In this document: piece by piece, positions 29,294-38,293 of the stretch
How positions within the stretch are numbered: the first letter of the stretch is position 1
How the letters are laid out: each line of letters begins with the position of its first letter
Source of the DNA: JAEUIG01 sp046349775
GTDB taxonomy: Bacteria; Planctomycetota; Planctomycetia; Planctomycetales; Planctomycetaceae
Reading direction: 5' to 3'
NCBI GenBank assembly: GCA_046349775.1
Contig: JAXMBS010000030.1
Location: 1-64,000 of the forward strand
Length of the DNA stretch: 64,000 bases
Notes under the pieces: generated by a model
What the model was told of the DNA's origin: nothing
Database searches by the model: none
Seen by the model: the letters and a program-made list of their open reading frames with translations, nothing else
Program-made: the position numbers and the translations under genes

Positions 29294-29880
29294 CTACAAG
29301 ACGCCCTTCGATGACGGCACGCCTTGCTGCCGCGGATCGAGGGCGACTGCCATCCGCAGCGCACGGGCAGTCCCCTTGAACAGCCCTTCGGCGATGTGGT
29401 GGCTGTTGTCGCCGTGGTGCAGTACCAGGTGCAGATTCATCAGCGCATTGGCCGCAAATGCCTGCCAGAACACGTCGACGAGCTGCGTGTCGAATTCACC
29501 GATTTTCTCCGTGGGGAACGAGTACCGGCCGACGTACCAGTAGCGCCCGCTGAGGTCGACGGCCGACGTGACGAGCGTTTCCTCCATCGGCAGGGTCATC
29601 GAGCCGTAGCGGGCGATGCCGCGGCTTGTCTCCCAGCGCGCGGGCCAGCGCTGGCCGAGGCAGATGCCGACATCCTCGACCGTATGGTGGTGATCGACAT
29701 GCAGGTCCCTTGGGCGTCAACGGTGAGATCGAACAGGCCGTGCTTCGCCAGCAGTGTGAGCATGTGGTCGAAGAACCCGACACCGGTCTGAACCTGCGAC
29801 GTGCCTGTTCCGTCCAGCTCGAGGCGCAGCGTGATGTTGGTCTCGGCAGTCTGGCGTTTGATTTCGGCGTTGCGGGGCAT
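29294..29880 (-). CDS. hisB: Imidazoleglycerol-phosphate dehydratase, frame-broken
   Basis: HisB removes water from imidazole glycerol phosphate in histidine synthesis, using manganese bound by repeated His motifs. The start at 29880 (MPRNAEIKRQTAETNITL) and QTGVGFFDHMLTLLAKHG are in one frame; the C-terminal half (GSMTLPMEETLVTSAVDLSGR, LHHGDNSHHIAEGLFK) is in another. Between them the second metal motif is scrambled. Adding one G near 29712 and one G near 29655, and removing one C near 29630, restores a continuous DLHVDHHHTVEDVGICLGQALARALGDKRGI-type segment. Three indels within about 80 bases, all restoring conserved residues, argue for sequencing error. It lies downstream of hisC across a palindromic spacer. 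Confidence 0.85.
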
Positions 29881-29893
29881 GGGACGAAAGAGC

Positions 29894-30008
29894 GTGCGAA
29901 AAAGTGAGAACAGTACGAACGGTAACGGAACCTCGCCGCCCACGCGAACCTCCGCGTCGATTTCCCCCCTTTTCGTACTGTTGCTACTTTTCGTACTGTT
30001 CGCACTCC
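29894..30008. repeat. Palindromic spacer between hisC and hisB, CAGTACGAAAAGT type
   Basis: AAAGTGAGAACAGTACGAA at 29901-29919 matches the reverse complement of 29972-29990 at 16 of 19 bases; a second right-arm copy (CTTTTCGTACTGTTCGCAC) follows. It lies inside the hisC-hisB transcription unit and shares its CAGTACGAAAAGT words with the spacer at 52095-52170. Confidence 0.7.
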
Positions 30009-30009
30009 G

Positions 30010-31094
30010 TTAAAGCGACGACGATCGTCTTGAGCGCTCGAGAAACCGATCGATCTCGTCGTCCGTGCCGACGGTGATTCGCAGGCCGTCGATCGCCGTG
30101 AGCGCGCCGCGGGCCGAGCGCGTTCGGGAATCGCATGTAGCGGATCAGGATCCGGCGGGATTTCAGGGCTTCGTAGATGGCGTGGTGCTTGCCGGAGGGG
30201 TGTGTGCACCAGACGAAGTTGGACTGGCTTGGAACGACCCGGAATCCGAGCGTCGTCAACTCGGCGCTCAGTCGTGCGCGTGGCCACGATCTTGCGGCGG
30301 TTCGCCAGCATCCACTCCTGGTCGCGCAGCGCCGCTTCGGCGCCGGCGAGGGCGAGAGCGTCGCAGTTATAGCTGTCCTTGATCTTACGCATCCCGGCGA
30401 TCAGATCCGGATGTGCGACGGCGAAGCCCATCCGCAGCCCGGCCAGGCTGTAGGACTTGCTGAAGGATCGCGTCACCACGATTCGCGCACCCGGATCGGT
30501 GTTCAGCAATTCCATGCGGTGGGGCTGATCGGCGAAATCGCCGTACGCTTCGTCGAGGACCAGAATCCCGCGGGGGGGCACGAGCGACAGCATGGTGGCG
30601 TCGCTCCAGTGCGTCCCAGACGGAGAGTTCGGATTGGGGACGAAGACCAGCCGACTGTCCTCGATCAAACGGCGGCAGGCGGCGAGGTCCCAGGACCAGT
30701 CGGGCCGCAGCAGGAGCCGCTCGTAGCGGGCTGCTTGAATCTGCGCCAGCGTGTCGTACAGGATATAGCTGGGGTACGGCGCCGTGATGAGATCGCCGGG
30801 ATCGGCGAAGGCACGGACGAGCAGGGTCAGGTTTTCGTCGCTGCCGTTCGCCGGCAGGATCCAGTCTTGGTCAACACCGAACAGGTCAGCGGCGGCGCGT
30901 CGGAAAGCATTCCCCAGCGGGTCGGGATACAGGTGCAGCCGGCTGCGGGCGACGTGTTCGATCGCCTCGATGACGCGCGGCGACGGAGGATACGGGTTTT
31001 CGTTCGTGTTGAGCTTGGTCCAGCCGGCATCCTGCGGCTGCTCGCCGGGGACGTACGAGTGCAGGCGATCGACGCTGGGACGGAAGAGAGACAC
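30010..31094 (-). CDS. hisC: Histidinol-phosphate aminotransferase, frame-broken
   Basis: HisC transfers an amino group from glutamate to imidazole acetol phosphate in histidine synthesis and depends on PLP. The N-terminal three quarters from ATG 31094 are intact: KLNTNENPYPPSP (~28-39), NGSDENLTLLVRAF, PNPNSPSG, LDEAYGDFA (PLP Asp) and TRSFSKSYSLAGLRMG with the Schiff-base Lys213. Near 30275 the frame switches to LGFRVVPSQSNFVWC..., and near 30110 again to GALTAIDGLRITVGTDDEIDRFLE, the expected C-terminus with the substrate-phosphate Arg, ending at stop 30010. Two or more indels are required. The first part shows no other damage, so the gene is probably whole in the organism. hisB follows. 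Confidence 0.85.
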
Positions 31095-31117
31095 GGGCTG
31101 GGAGACGTGAGGTCAGA

Positions 31118-31992
31118 CTAAAGTGACAAGAATGATTGGAATGTTCGAATGATCAAATGTCGAATGACGGAGCTGATGCATTCGACATTCCTCCATTGGG
31201 ACATTCTGCCGGACACGCGGTGGGCGCGGGATGTTCGCCGACGACCCTGGGGCAGGGGTTTGTCGGGGAAAAGCTGGGCTTTCTCCCCGTTCCCCAGCGT
31301 CAACTCGGCTGAGGTCACCTTTTCGGTGTCCGGTCCGTCCGAGATGCACTCGGCGCGCAGCGTGCCGCTCCTTCGCGCCTGTGATCTGGAAGACATGGAC
31401 GTCTTCAGCCTCAGCTGTTGAGGCGTCCAGGTCGTGTTTGAAGGTGGAGATTTCGCCGACCTTTTCCGCCAGCACAGGGTTGTCCGCCAGCGCGCTTGCA
31501 CCTGCGCTCGAATTCCTCCATTCCCGGATCAGGGACTTCACTGGGCATCTCGACGCCGCTGAAATCGGCGCCCTCGACAAGTTCGTAGACCTCGCCGGTG
31601 CTCATCGTCAGTTGGCCCGACTGCAGGTTCATTGGGTTACGGCTGCCGGGGTCCATCACCGCAACGATTCGGCCAGAGCCTTTGTCCCCCTTCACGTCGA
31701 ACACAAACGTGTTCTCCTGGTCCTGGGACATCTGGATCGACGCCATCCAATCCATTTCGACCGACGTGACCTGCCCGACGTGCTCGATGACGACCGGATT
31801 GTTCGAGATCTGTGGCCGTGCCTGAGTCTCGATCGTGCTGAAGCCAAAGTACATCGTGCCGAAGCAGCAACCGCCGCACAGGAGCACGAACCCGCCGAAG
31901 CCGCCGAACACCAGCCCCAGGATCAGGCACGTGTTGCTCGACTTGGCCGGAGGCGGAGGTTGCGGGGAGAGAACGTCGCGCGGAATGCTCAT
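31118..31992 (-). CDS. Membrane-anchored protein with two Coa1-like domains, frame-broken
   Basis: The N-terminal ~20 residues are Pro-rich, followed by a transmembrane segment (CLILGLVFGGFGGFVLLCGG). Two similar regions follow: NPVVIEHVGQVTSVEMDW with VFDVKGDKGSGRIVAV, and, in another frame after about 31505, NPVLAEKVGEISTFKHD with HVFQITGAKG and SAELTLGNGEKAQLF. This NPVV.EHVG pattern resembles the cytochrome oxidase assembly factor Coa1/Tim21 fold, apparently duplicated. At least two indels are needed (near 31505 and 31360). The C-terminus is not determined; the frames run on into repeat DNA at 31130-31205 and the stop at 31118 may be wrong. Function is inferred only from weak pattern similarity. 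Confidence 0.5.
31130..31205. repeat. Palindromic spacer, GAATGTCGAATG type
   Basis: Direct copies of GAATG(T)TCGAATG-like words on the left (to ~31185) face GCATTCGACATTCC and GGGACATTC on the right; AATGTCGAATG pairs with CATTCGACATT. It overlaps the uncertain end of the Coa1-like gene and precedes the hisC start on the minus strand. Confidence 0.5.
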
Positions 31993-32113
31993 GCGAAAGT
32001 CGGGAATCGGTGGTCGGAGTCGATTAGCGGGGTGCCGCAGGCGACGGCGATCGTCGAGGACCGCTGGTCAGTTGTCAGTAGAGGCCGCGGCGGCGACACG
32101 ATAACAAATTGGT

Positions 32114-33514
32114 TCACCGTTGCGCAGTCTCGGTACGTACGGCGGTTCCACTAAAGTGCGGGGCTGGAATGGCCGTCGGAACACCGGAAATGTCGGCGTC
32201 GGTGGACGCGCTCCGGCAGTCGCTCAATTCCTGCGGAACGTTCCGCGGAACGTCTTCGACGCGGGTGACATCGGCCCCCAGCCCGCGCGCTTCTCTTCCA
32301 GCCGTTCGTAGCCGCGGTCGAGATGGTAAATCCGGCGCACGACCGACGGGCCCTCGGCGGCGAGCGCCGCCAGCACTGCCGCGCGCGCTCGCCCGCAAGT
32401 CGGACGCCATCACGGAAGCGCCGCTGAGTCGCGCAGGCCCGCTCACAATGGCTGGCCCCTTCGCGGCGGATACGAGCCCCCATCCGCGCCCAGTTCCGAA
32501 ATATGCATGAACCGGTCCGGAAACACTTTGTCAGTGACAAGGCTGATGCCGTCCGCAGTGGCGAGCAACGCGGTGAGCTGCGCCTGCATGTCCGTGGGAA
32601 CTGCCGGGTACGGGAGTGCGACACACTCTGCCGATCGTAATACGGTAGCGCCCATCCACCTGGATTGTCGCCTCCGCGTACTCGAGGCCGACGCCGATCT
32701 CCCGCAACAGTTCCAGGACGGCGGTCAGGTGCGTCGGCTCGGCGCCGGTGACGTCGATCCGACCGCGCGTGATGGCTGCGGCCATCACCAGCGTCGCAGC
32801 TTCGATGCGGTCCGGGATGATCCGATATGTGCAGCCGCTCAGTGCGGAGACACCGGTCACCCGGATCGTCGGCGTGCCGAGACCGGTGATCTGCGCGCCG
32901 GCCGCGATCAGAAACCGGCCCAGATCGACGACCTCCGGCTCGCAGGCCGCCGCTTCGATTGTTGTCACGCCGTCGGCCAGGACGGCTGCCGACAGGACGT
33001 TGCATGTCCCGGTCACGGTGCTGCCGAACGGTCCTCCGAGATAGATGTTCGCTCCTGTCAGCCGGTCCGCTTCGGCGATGACATAGCCGCGCTCGATCTG
33101 AATCCGGGCGCCGAGTGCGCGCAGCCCCTTGAGATGCAGATCGATCGGCCGGTGGCCGATGTTGCAGCCGCCGGGGAGGGACACACAGGCATAGCCGTGC
33201 CGTGCGAGCAACGGCCCCAGCACACAGACGCCGGCTCGCATCCGGCGGACGAGGTCATAGTCGGCAACGCAATTCGATCGGGATGCGGGCTGCAGCTCGA
33301 GCGCGCCGTCCGAGAGCCGCGAACATGAAGTCCCCAGGGCGCCCAGGAGTGCGGTCAACGTGCGGACGTCGGCGAGGTCGGGGACGTTCTGCAGCCGACA
33401 CGTTCCGTCGACGGCCAGGGCGGCCGACATGATCGGCAGGGCGGCGTTCTTCGAGCCGCTGACTGCGACCGATCCTTGCAGCGGTCGACCACCGCGAACG
33501 ATGAGCATGTCCAT
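32114..33514 (-). CDS. murA: UDP-N-acetylglucosamine 1-carboxyvinyltransferase, frame-broken
   Basis: MurA transfers enolpyruvate from PEP to UDP-GlcNAc, the first committed step of peptidoglycan synthesis. The first ~290 residues from ATG 33514 are intact: VSGSKNAALPIMSAALA near residue 18, the nucleophile Cys117 in LPGGCNIGHRPIDLH (fosfomycin target), TGTCNVLSAAVLADG and IIPDRIEAATLVMAAA. After about 32640 homology continues in other frames: YPAVPTDMQAQLTALL, RFMHISELG, then SGPARLSGASVMASDLRAS and GLGADVTRVEDVP. At least four indels in the last 400 bases scramble it, so the exact stop (32114 or near) is unclear. A working murA implies peptidoglycan in this bacterium. It is read from the same strand as prmC and prfA, 43 bases after prmC. 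Confidence 0.85.
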
Positions 33515-33556
33515 CCATGGACTCCTGCTGATGCCGCGCTCCCCTGCGGGTCGCGG

Positions 33557-34456
33557 CTAAACGTTGGTGCGTCTTGCCAGGACCACGCGCGGGTGGCCAG
33601 TGGCGTCGTTCACGATCCGCACGTTGGTGAACTCGGAACGCCCGCTGATTTGCTGCTGCAGGACGGCCGCCTGCTCGCGGGCGCATTCGAGCGCGAGCCA
33701 GCCGTTCTTGACCAGATAGGGTGCCGCTCCATCGATGATCCGCCGCAGGATGTCCATGCCGTCCTCGCCGCCGCGGAGCGCGCCGTGCGGCTCGTGCAGG
33801 CGGACCTCCGGATCCAGCTGCTCCATTTCGTCGATCCGCACGTACGGCGGATTGCTGACGATCACGTCGTACTGCGCGTCTGCGGCAATCGGCGAGAACA
33901 TATCTCCTTCGACGAACGTAACGCGATCGGCGACGTTGTTCCGTTGTGCGTTGCGACGCGCCACGGCGATCGCAGCGGGACTGATGTCGACCGCTGTCAC
34001 GACTGCATCCGGCTGATTCACCGCCAGGGCGATCGCAATGCACCCGGAGCCGGCGCCGATTTCCAAAATTCTGGCATTCGGCCGCGACTTCAGGCGTTCC
34101 AGGACTTCGACGATCAGCGTTTCAGTGTCCGGTCGCGGGATCAGGACGTCGGGGGTCACCTCGAAGTCGAGGCTGAAGAACTCGCGATGACCGACGATAT
34201 AGGCCACCGGCTCCGACGCCGCACGACGCTGGACCATTTCCCGCATGCGGGCCCGGACTGCGTCCGGCAACGGTTCATCATACGCGGTGTACAGCTGAAT
34301 CCGCGGGCAGCCGCGGGCGTGAGCCAGCAGCACCTCCGCTTCGAGACGCGGACTCTCGCTCCCCTTCTCGCGAAGGTATCCGCTCGTCCATTCCAGGACG
34401 CGACGGATCGTCCACGTGCCGTCGGCAGGCGTCGATGTCGGCGTCCGGGTGTTCAT
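33557..34456 (-). CDS. prmC: Peptide chain release factor N5-glutamine methyltransferase
   Basis: PrmC methylates the Gln of the GGQ motif in release factors RF1 and RF2, using SAM. The ~299-residue frame is intact: a helical N-terminal domain (WTIRRVLEWTSGYLREKG onward), REFFSLDFEVTPDVLIPRPDTE, the SAM-binding ILEIGAGSGCIAIALA, acidic VDISPAAIAVA, and the catalytic NPPY motif in IVSNPPYVR. ATG 34456 or 34465 can serve as start; neither has a strong ribosome site. Its substrate RF1 is encoded just upstream (prfA), separated by a palindromic spacer of about 190 bases. It is the only undamaged gene between hisB and prfA. Confidence 0.92.
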   Translation of the reverse strand: MNTRTPTSTPADGTWTIRRVLEWTSGYLREKGSESPRLEAEVLLAHARGCPRIQLYTAYDEPLPDAVRARMREMVQRRAASEPVAYIVGHREFFSLDFEVTPDVLIPRPDTETLIVEVLERLKSRPNARILEIGAGSGCIAIALAVNQPDAVVTAVDISPAAIAVARRNAQRNNVADRVTFVEGDMFSPIAADAQYDVIVSNPPYVRIDEMEQLDPEVRLHEPHGALRGGEDGMDILRRIIDGAAPYLVKNGWLALECAREQAAVLQQQISGRSEFTNVRIVNDATGHPRVVLARRTNV

Positions 34457-34472
34457 GGCACTCAAATGGAAT

Positions 34473-34664
34473 GAACCGCGAAAGTCGCGAAAGGAACGAA
34501 AAACTCAGGACCGCTTCGGCCACTGTTGCAAAGACACAATGGAATCTCTGTTTCCTGCACTCTGTTCGTGTTTGGCGGAATCAACGCGACAATTCTTAAC
34601 TGACGTCAACGGACGAAATTCATCTTCTGTTTCTCTTTCGCCGCTTTCGCGTCTTTCGCGGTTC
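34473..34664. repeat. Palindromic spacer between prfA and prmC, CGCGAAAG type
   Basis: GAACCGCGAAAGTCGCGAAAG (from 34473) and the reverse complement of 34635-34664 (GAACCGCGAAAGACGCGAAAG) agree at 20 of 21 bases. Both arms continue with further degenerate AACGAAAAA/CGGCGAAAG copies. The loop is about 135 bases. The element lies inside a conserved co-transcribed gene pair. Confidence 0.75.
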
Positions 34665-34671
34665 TTCTGCA

Positions 34672-35751
34672 TCAATTCTGTGCGGCAGTGCCCGCATCGC
34701 CGCGGAGGCGCTCCTGGCGGTCGAATTCCAGCAGGGCCTTGACCAATTCGTCGAGGTGCCCGGCCATGACCTGGTCGAGCTTGTAGAGCGTGAGACCGAT
34801 CCGGTGGTCGGTCACGCGGCTCTGCGGGAAATTATAGGTGCGGATGCGCTCGGACCGGTCGCCGCTGCCAATCAGGGTGCGGCGCTGGGCCGCGCGTTGC
34901 TCGGCCGCTTCGCGCTGCTTGGCTTCCAGCAAACGGCTGCGGAGGATGCGTAGCGCCTTGGCGCGGTTTTTGTGCTGACTCTTCTCGTCCTGCATCTTGA
35001 CGACGATGCCGGTCGGGATGTGCGTAATGCGGACGGCGCTTTCGGTCTTGTTGACCTTTTGGCCGCCGGGGCCGCCGGCCCGCATCGTGTCGACCTGCAG
35101 GTCCTCGTCTTTGATCTCGACTTCGACGGCGGTTGCTTCCGGCAACACGGCGACGGTCGCGGCGCTGGTATGAATGCGTCCCTGCGCTTCGGTCTCCGGC
35201 ACGCGCTGGACGCGATGACCGCCGCTCTCGAACTGCAGTTCGTGAAAGGCGCCCTGGCCGGTGACCGAGAACGTGATTTCTTTGAAGCCGCCGCGTTCGG
35301 TAGGGCTGGAGTCCAGCAGTTCCAGTTTCCAGCCGCGGCTTTCGATGTGGTGTGAGTACATCGGAGCAGGTCGCCCGCGAAGATCGCGGCTTCGTCGCCG
35401 CCGGTGCCGGCGCGGATTTCCATGATGACCCCGCCACGCGTTACGAGTCCCCTGCCGAGGACGAGCTCCTCGAGCTCCGCTTCGAGGTGCAACTCGCTGC
35501 TGTTCCGCCAACTCGAATTCCGCATGCGCGAGGGATTCGGCGTCCTGCTCCTCGGCGATCATCTGCTTCGCCGCCGCGATGTCCGCTTCGAGCCGCTTGT
35601 ACGTCTGGACCGGTTCGGCGACGCGCCGCAGGCCGCCGTACTCGCGCTGGATTTCGACCATCCGCGTGGGGTCGGAGAGCACCACTGGATCCTGAAGCTG
35701 CCGCTCCAGGTCTTGAAAGCGTTTGAACTTGGTATCGAGGCTGGGAAACAT
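34672..35751 (-). CDS. prfA: Peptide chain release factor 1, with compensating frameshifts
   Basis: RF1 recognises UAA and UAG and triggers release of the finished protein. Seen features: helical N-terminus (MFPSLDTKFKRFQDLERQL), the GGQ loop in RAGGPGGQKVNKTESAVRI (peptidyl-tRNA hydrolysis), and the C-terminal VTDHRIGLTLYKLDQVMAG. Between about 35500 and 35360 the frame is wrong: the conserved ELHLEAELEELVLGRG and RAGTGGDEAAIFAGDLLR blocks appear in another frame and then the original frame resumes at MYSHHIESRGWKLELLD. Two compensating indels explain this and leave a ~45-residue garbled stretch. An essential gene would hardly tolerate that, so an assembly error is favoured. The start is ATG 35751. 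Confidence 0.9.
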   Translation of the reverse strand: MFPSLDTKFKRFQDLERQLQDPVVLSDPTRMVEIQREYGGLRRVAEPVQTYKRLEADIAAAKQMIAEEQDAESLAHAEFELAEQQRVAPRSGARGARPRQGTRNAWRGHHGNPRRHRRRRSRDLRGRPAPMYSHHIESRGWKLELLDSSPTERGGFKEITFSVTGQGAFHELQFESGGHRVQRVPETEAQGRIHTSAATVAVLPEATAVEVEIKDEDLQVDTMRAGGPGGQKVNKTESAVRITHIPTGIVVKMQDEKSQHKNRAKALRILRSRLLEAKQREAAEQRAAQRRTLIGSGDRSERIRTYNFPQSRVTDHRIGLTLYKLDQVMAGHLDELVKALLEFDRQERLRGDAGTAAQN

Positions 35752-35999
35752 TGTCGTGAAGCTCAGCGGGGCGCGAGCGGGGGCGTTCGACGTCAGCGCG
35801 GGGAACGGGCGCTAACGGAACTGCTGCTGGAGCACGGCTGCGGCGCGGCGGGACGGTCTGAGCCCCGCCAGTCGTATCCGCACAAACGCGGGCCAATGAG
35901 CTCGAATCGCGCAGTGCATCGTCGGACGATCCCTTCCCTGGATCGGGGCGAACGTCTCAGCAACGAGCCGGCCGGCGATCGAATGAGCGCCCGGCGCGA

Positions 36000-36272
36000 C
36001 TATTCTGCCGCCTGCTCGTCGCTCTTCTTCTTCCAGCCGTACTTCTTCTGGAACTTCTCGACGCGGCCGGCGGAGTCGACATACTTCATCTTGCCCGTGT
36101 AGAACGGGTGCGACGCCGCGCTGATATCGACGGTGATCAGCGGGTACTCCTTGCCGTCCTCCCACTTGATCTTTTCCTTCGACGTCATGGTGGACCGCGT
36201 CAGGAACTTGTAATTTGCGCCGATGTCGTGAAACACGACTGGGTGATAGTCAGGATGGATGCCGTTTTTCAT
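36000..36272 (-). CDS. rpmE2: 50S ribosomal protein bL31, type B (zinc-free)
   Basis: A 90-residue bL31 protein of the large ribosomal subunit. MKNGIHPDYHPVVFHDIGAN, FLTRSTMTSKEKIKWEDGKEYP and SAASHPFYTGKMKYVDSAGRVEKFQ match the type B (C-minus) form that lacks the CxxC zinc ribbon of type A. Type B is often favoured under zinc limitation. It heads the leftward group prfA-prmC-murA, with 248 bases to prfA, a layout found in several bacterial groups. The start ATG 36272 begins directly with the canonical MKNGIHP, and the frame is clean. Confidence 0.95.
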   Translation of the reverse strand: MKNGIHPDYHPVVFHDIGANYKFLTRSTMTSKEKIKWEDGKEYPLITVDISAASHPFYTGKMKYVDSAGRVEKFQKKYGWKKKSDEQAAE

Positions 36273-36426
36273 GTCGCGTCTCGTCGTTCGTCACTCTCCA
36301 GTGGCTCCCGCGCGCGGTCCGACTCCCGGCCCCGCGAAGGGACAGGAAGTGTACAGGCGGTAGGCGGAAAGAGCAAGCGGCGAATGGGTTGTCGGTCGTT
36401 GATGATCGGATATCAGCGGGATCATA

Positions 36427-37575
36427 TTGAGCCGCGAGTTGAAGACGAGCGCGTCAGTGTCGCAGTTCCAATTCCAAATTGACGCAGTGGATGCAACGAG
36501 CCGGGCGCGCGCCGGGCGGTGGTCGACGCCGCACGGCGTCGTCGAAACTCCCGCCTTCATGCCGGTCGGGACACGGGGGACGGTCAAAGGATTGTGGCCG
36601 TCGCAGTTGCGGGACGCCGGATCGCAGATGATCCTCGCGAACACCTATCACCTGGCACTGCGGCCGGGGGCGGAAGTCGTCCAGGACCTGGGGGGATTGC
36701 ATGTTTTCATGGGGTGGGACGGGCCGATCCTGACTGACAGCGGCGGGTTCCAGGTGTTCAGCCTGGCAGAACTGCGGACGCTCGACGACGACCGGGTGGT
36801 CTTCAAGTCGCACATTGACGGGAGCCTGCTGGACCTGACTCCGGAATCGGCGGTGCGGATTCAGGAACAACTCGGGGCCGACTGCATCATGTGCCTGGAC
36901 GAGTGCCCGCCGCATGACGTTCCCATCGAGCGACTGGCGGCCGCCGTCGATCGCACGACCCGCTGGGCAGCCCGCTGCCGGGACGCACAGCGGCGGACCG
37001 ATCAGGCCTTGTTCGGCATCCTGCAAGGAGGGATCGATCAGCGGCAGCGGGAGCGGTCGGCGGAGGGGCTCTTGCCGCTGGATTTCCCGGGGTACGCAAT
37101 TGGCGGCCTGAGCGTCGGCGAGCATCCTGATCTGATGTATGCGACGCTCGATTTCACGGTCCCGCTGCTGCCGGCCGACCGGCCGCGCTACCTGATGGGG
37201 GTTGGGCGGCCGATCGACCTGATTGAGGGGGTGCTGCGCGGGATCGACCTGTTTGATTGCGTCATGCCCACGCGAAATGCCCGGAATGCGACGGCCTTCA
37301 CGAGCGTCGGCCCGGTCAAAATGCGGAATGCGGTCCACCAGCGGGACCGCTCCCCGCTGGACCCGAACTGCGACTGTGCGACGTGCCGGGGGTTCAGCCG
37401 GGGCTATTTGCGGCACCTGTTCCTGAGCGAGGAGATGCTGGGGCCGATGTTGCTGTCGCTGCATAACATCACCTACTACCAGCGGCTGATGCGGGAGCTG
37501 CGGGAGGCAATCCGCTCGGGTCGAGGATGGGACTTCCGGTCGGCTCACCTTGCCGCGGCTGTTGACGCAACCTAA
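36427..37575 (+). CDS. tgt: tRNA-guanine(34) transglycosylase
   Basis: Tgt exchanges guanine-34 for the queuine precursor preQ1 in tRNAs with GUN anticodons. The 382-residue frame shows ETPAFMPVGTRGTVKGLW, SQMILANTYHLALRPG, LTDSGGFQVFSL (catalytic region), IMCLDECPPHD, IGGLSVGEHPDLMY, FDCVMPTRNARNATAF (nucleophile Asp region) and the zinc ligands in NCDCATCRGFSRGYLRHL followed by SLHN (CxCxxC...H). The listed start is TTG 36427; a better start was not found within the conserved N-terminus. It is divergent from rpmE2 and lies upstream of yajC and secDF, a gene order kept in many bacteria. The intergenic interval to yajC is 266 bases with no clear gene. Confidence 0.93.
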   Translation: MSRELKTSASVSQFQFQIDAVDATSRARAGRWSTPHGVVETPAFMPVGTRGTVKGLWPSQLRDAGSQMILANTYHLALRPGAEVVQDLGGLHVFMGWDGPILTDSGGFQVFSLAELRTLDDDRVVFKSHIDGSLLDLTPESAVRIQEQLGADCIMCLDECPPHDVPIERLAAAVDRTTRWAARCRDAQRRTDQALFGILQGGIDQRQRERSAEGLLPLDFPGYAIGGLSVGEHPDLMYATLDFTVPLLPADRPRYLMGVGRPIDLIEGVLRGIDLFDCVMPTRNARNATAFTSVGPVKMRNAVHQRDRSPLDPNCDCATCRGFSRGYLRHLFLSEEMLGPMLLSLHNITYYQRLMRELREAIRSGRGWDFRSAHLAAAVDAT

Positions 37576-37841
37576 GATACGGCCCATCAGTTGCAAGCGG
37601 GGCGTTGTGCCGCAACCGGTTGGCGTGCCATGGAGTTTGGGCGACGTCCGGGCCGGCGGCCGGCGGGCGGGCGTGTTTCACGCGGCCGCAGCCCGAGGGT
37701 GTTCCATCACCCTTCCCTTGTTCGCAGCGTGCCTCCCAGCGGTTTCCCGGGACGGGGTGTTGGCGTCGTCTGCCGGCGGTTGCCGCAGGCTCCTCTACAC
37801 TCCTACGGGTGCAATGCCCATCGACCAGACAAGTACGACGG

Positions 37842-38207
37842 ATGATTTGGAACCAATTGATTTTGCTCGCCGGCGAACAACCGGCAGGCGAACAGGCCCC
37901 TCAATCGGGCGCCTTTTGGGTTATGTTCGCCCCGCTGATCGTGCTCTTCCTGATGTACCAGTTCATGGTCGCCCGGCCGCAGCGTCGGGATCAGGCCAAA
38001 CGCGACGACATGTTGAAACAGCTCAAGAAGAACGACCCGGTAGTGACCATCGGCGGCATTTACGGGACCGTCGCCAATCTGTCCGAAGACGGCAGCGAGG
38101 TGACGCTGAAAGTCGACGACAACACCCGGCTGCGCTTCCGGCGGGACGCCATCCGGGAGGTGATCGTCAAGACGTCAACCACGCCGCAGGCCACCCCTGT
38201 GAAGTGA
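37842..38207 (+). CDS. yajC: Preprotein translocase subunit YajC
   Basis: YajC is a small inner-membrane protein that associates with SecDF and the Sec translocon. The 121-residue product has a transmembrane segment (AFWVMFAPLIVLFLMYQFMVARPQRR), followed by the basic, conserved RDDMLKQLKKNDPVVTIGGIYG and VTLKVDDNTRLRF beta part. ATG 37842 has no clear Shine-Dalgarno sequence; the longer frame upstream is unlikely to be coding because it is Pro/Arg/Ser-rich and unlike YajC. It sits between tgt and secDF in the same direction. Confidence 0.9.
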   Translation: MIWNQLILLAGEQPAGEQAPQSGAFWVMFAPLIVLFLMYQFMVARPQRRDQAKRDDMLKQLKKNDPVVTIGGIYGTVANLSEDGSEVTLKVDDNTRLRFRRDAIREVIVKTSTTPQATPVK

Positions 38208-38293
38208 GGTTTGCATGATGCCGACGCTCCGGTGACGGCATTTGCGATCAGGACGGACCGAAGCCGAAATCAAAAAAGACACCGACACCATTC

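Noticed and set aside
29294..35751. Genuine pseudogenes in the hisB-hisC-murA-prfA region
   Set aside because: Damage hits essential genes, is limited to single-base indels, and restores conserved motifs when corrected; sequencing error is the simpler account.
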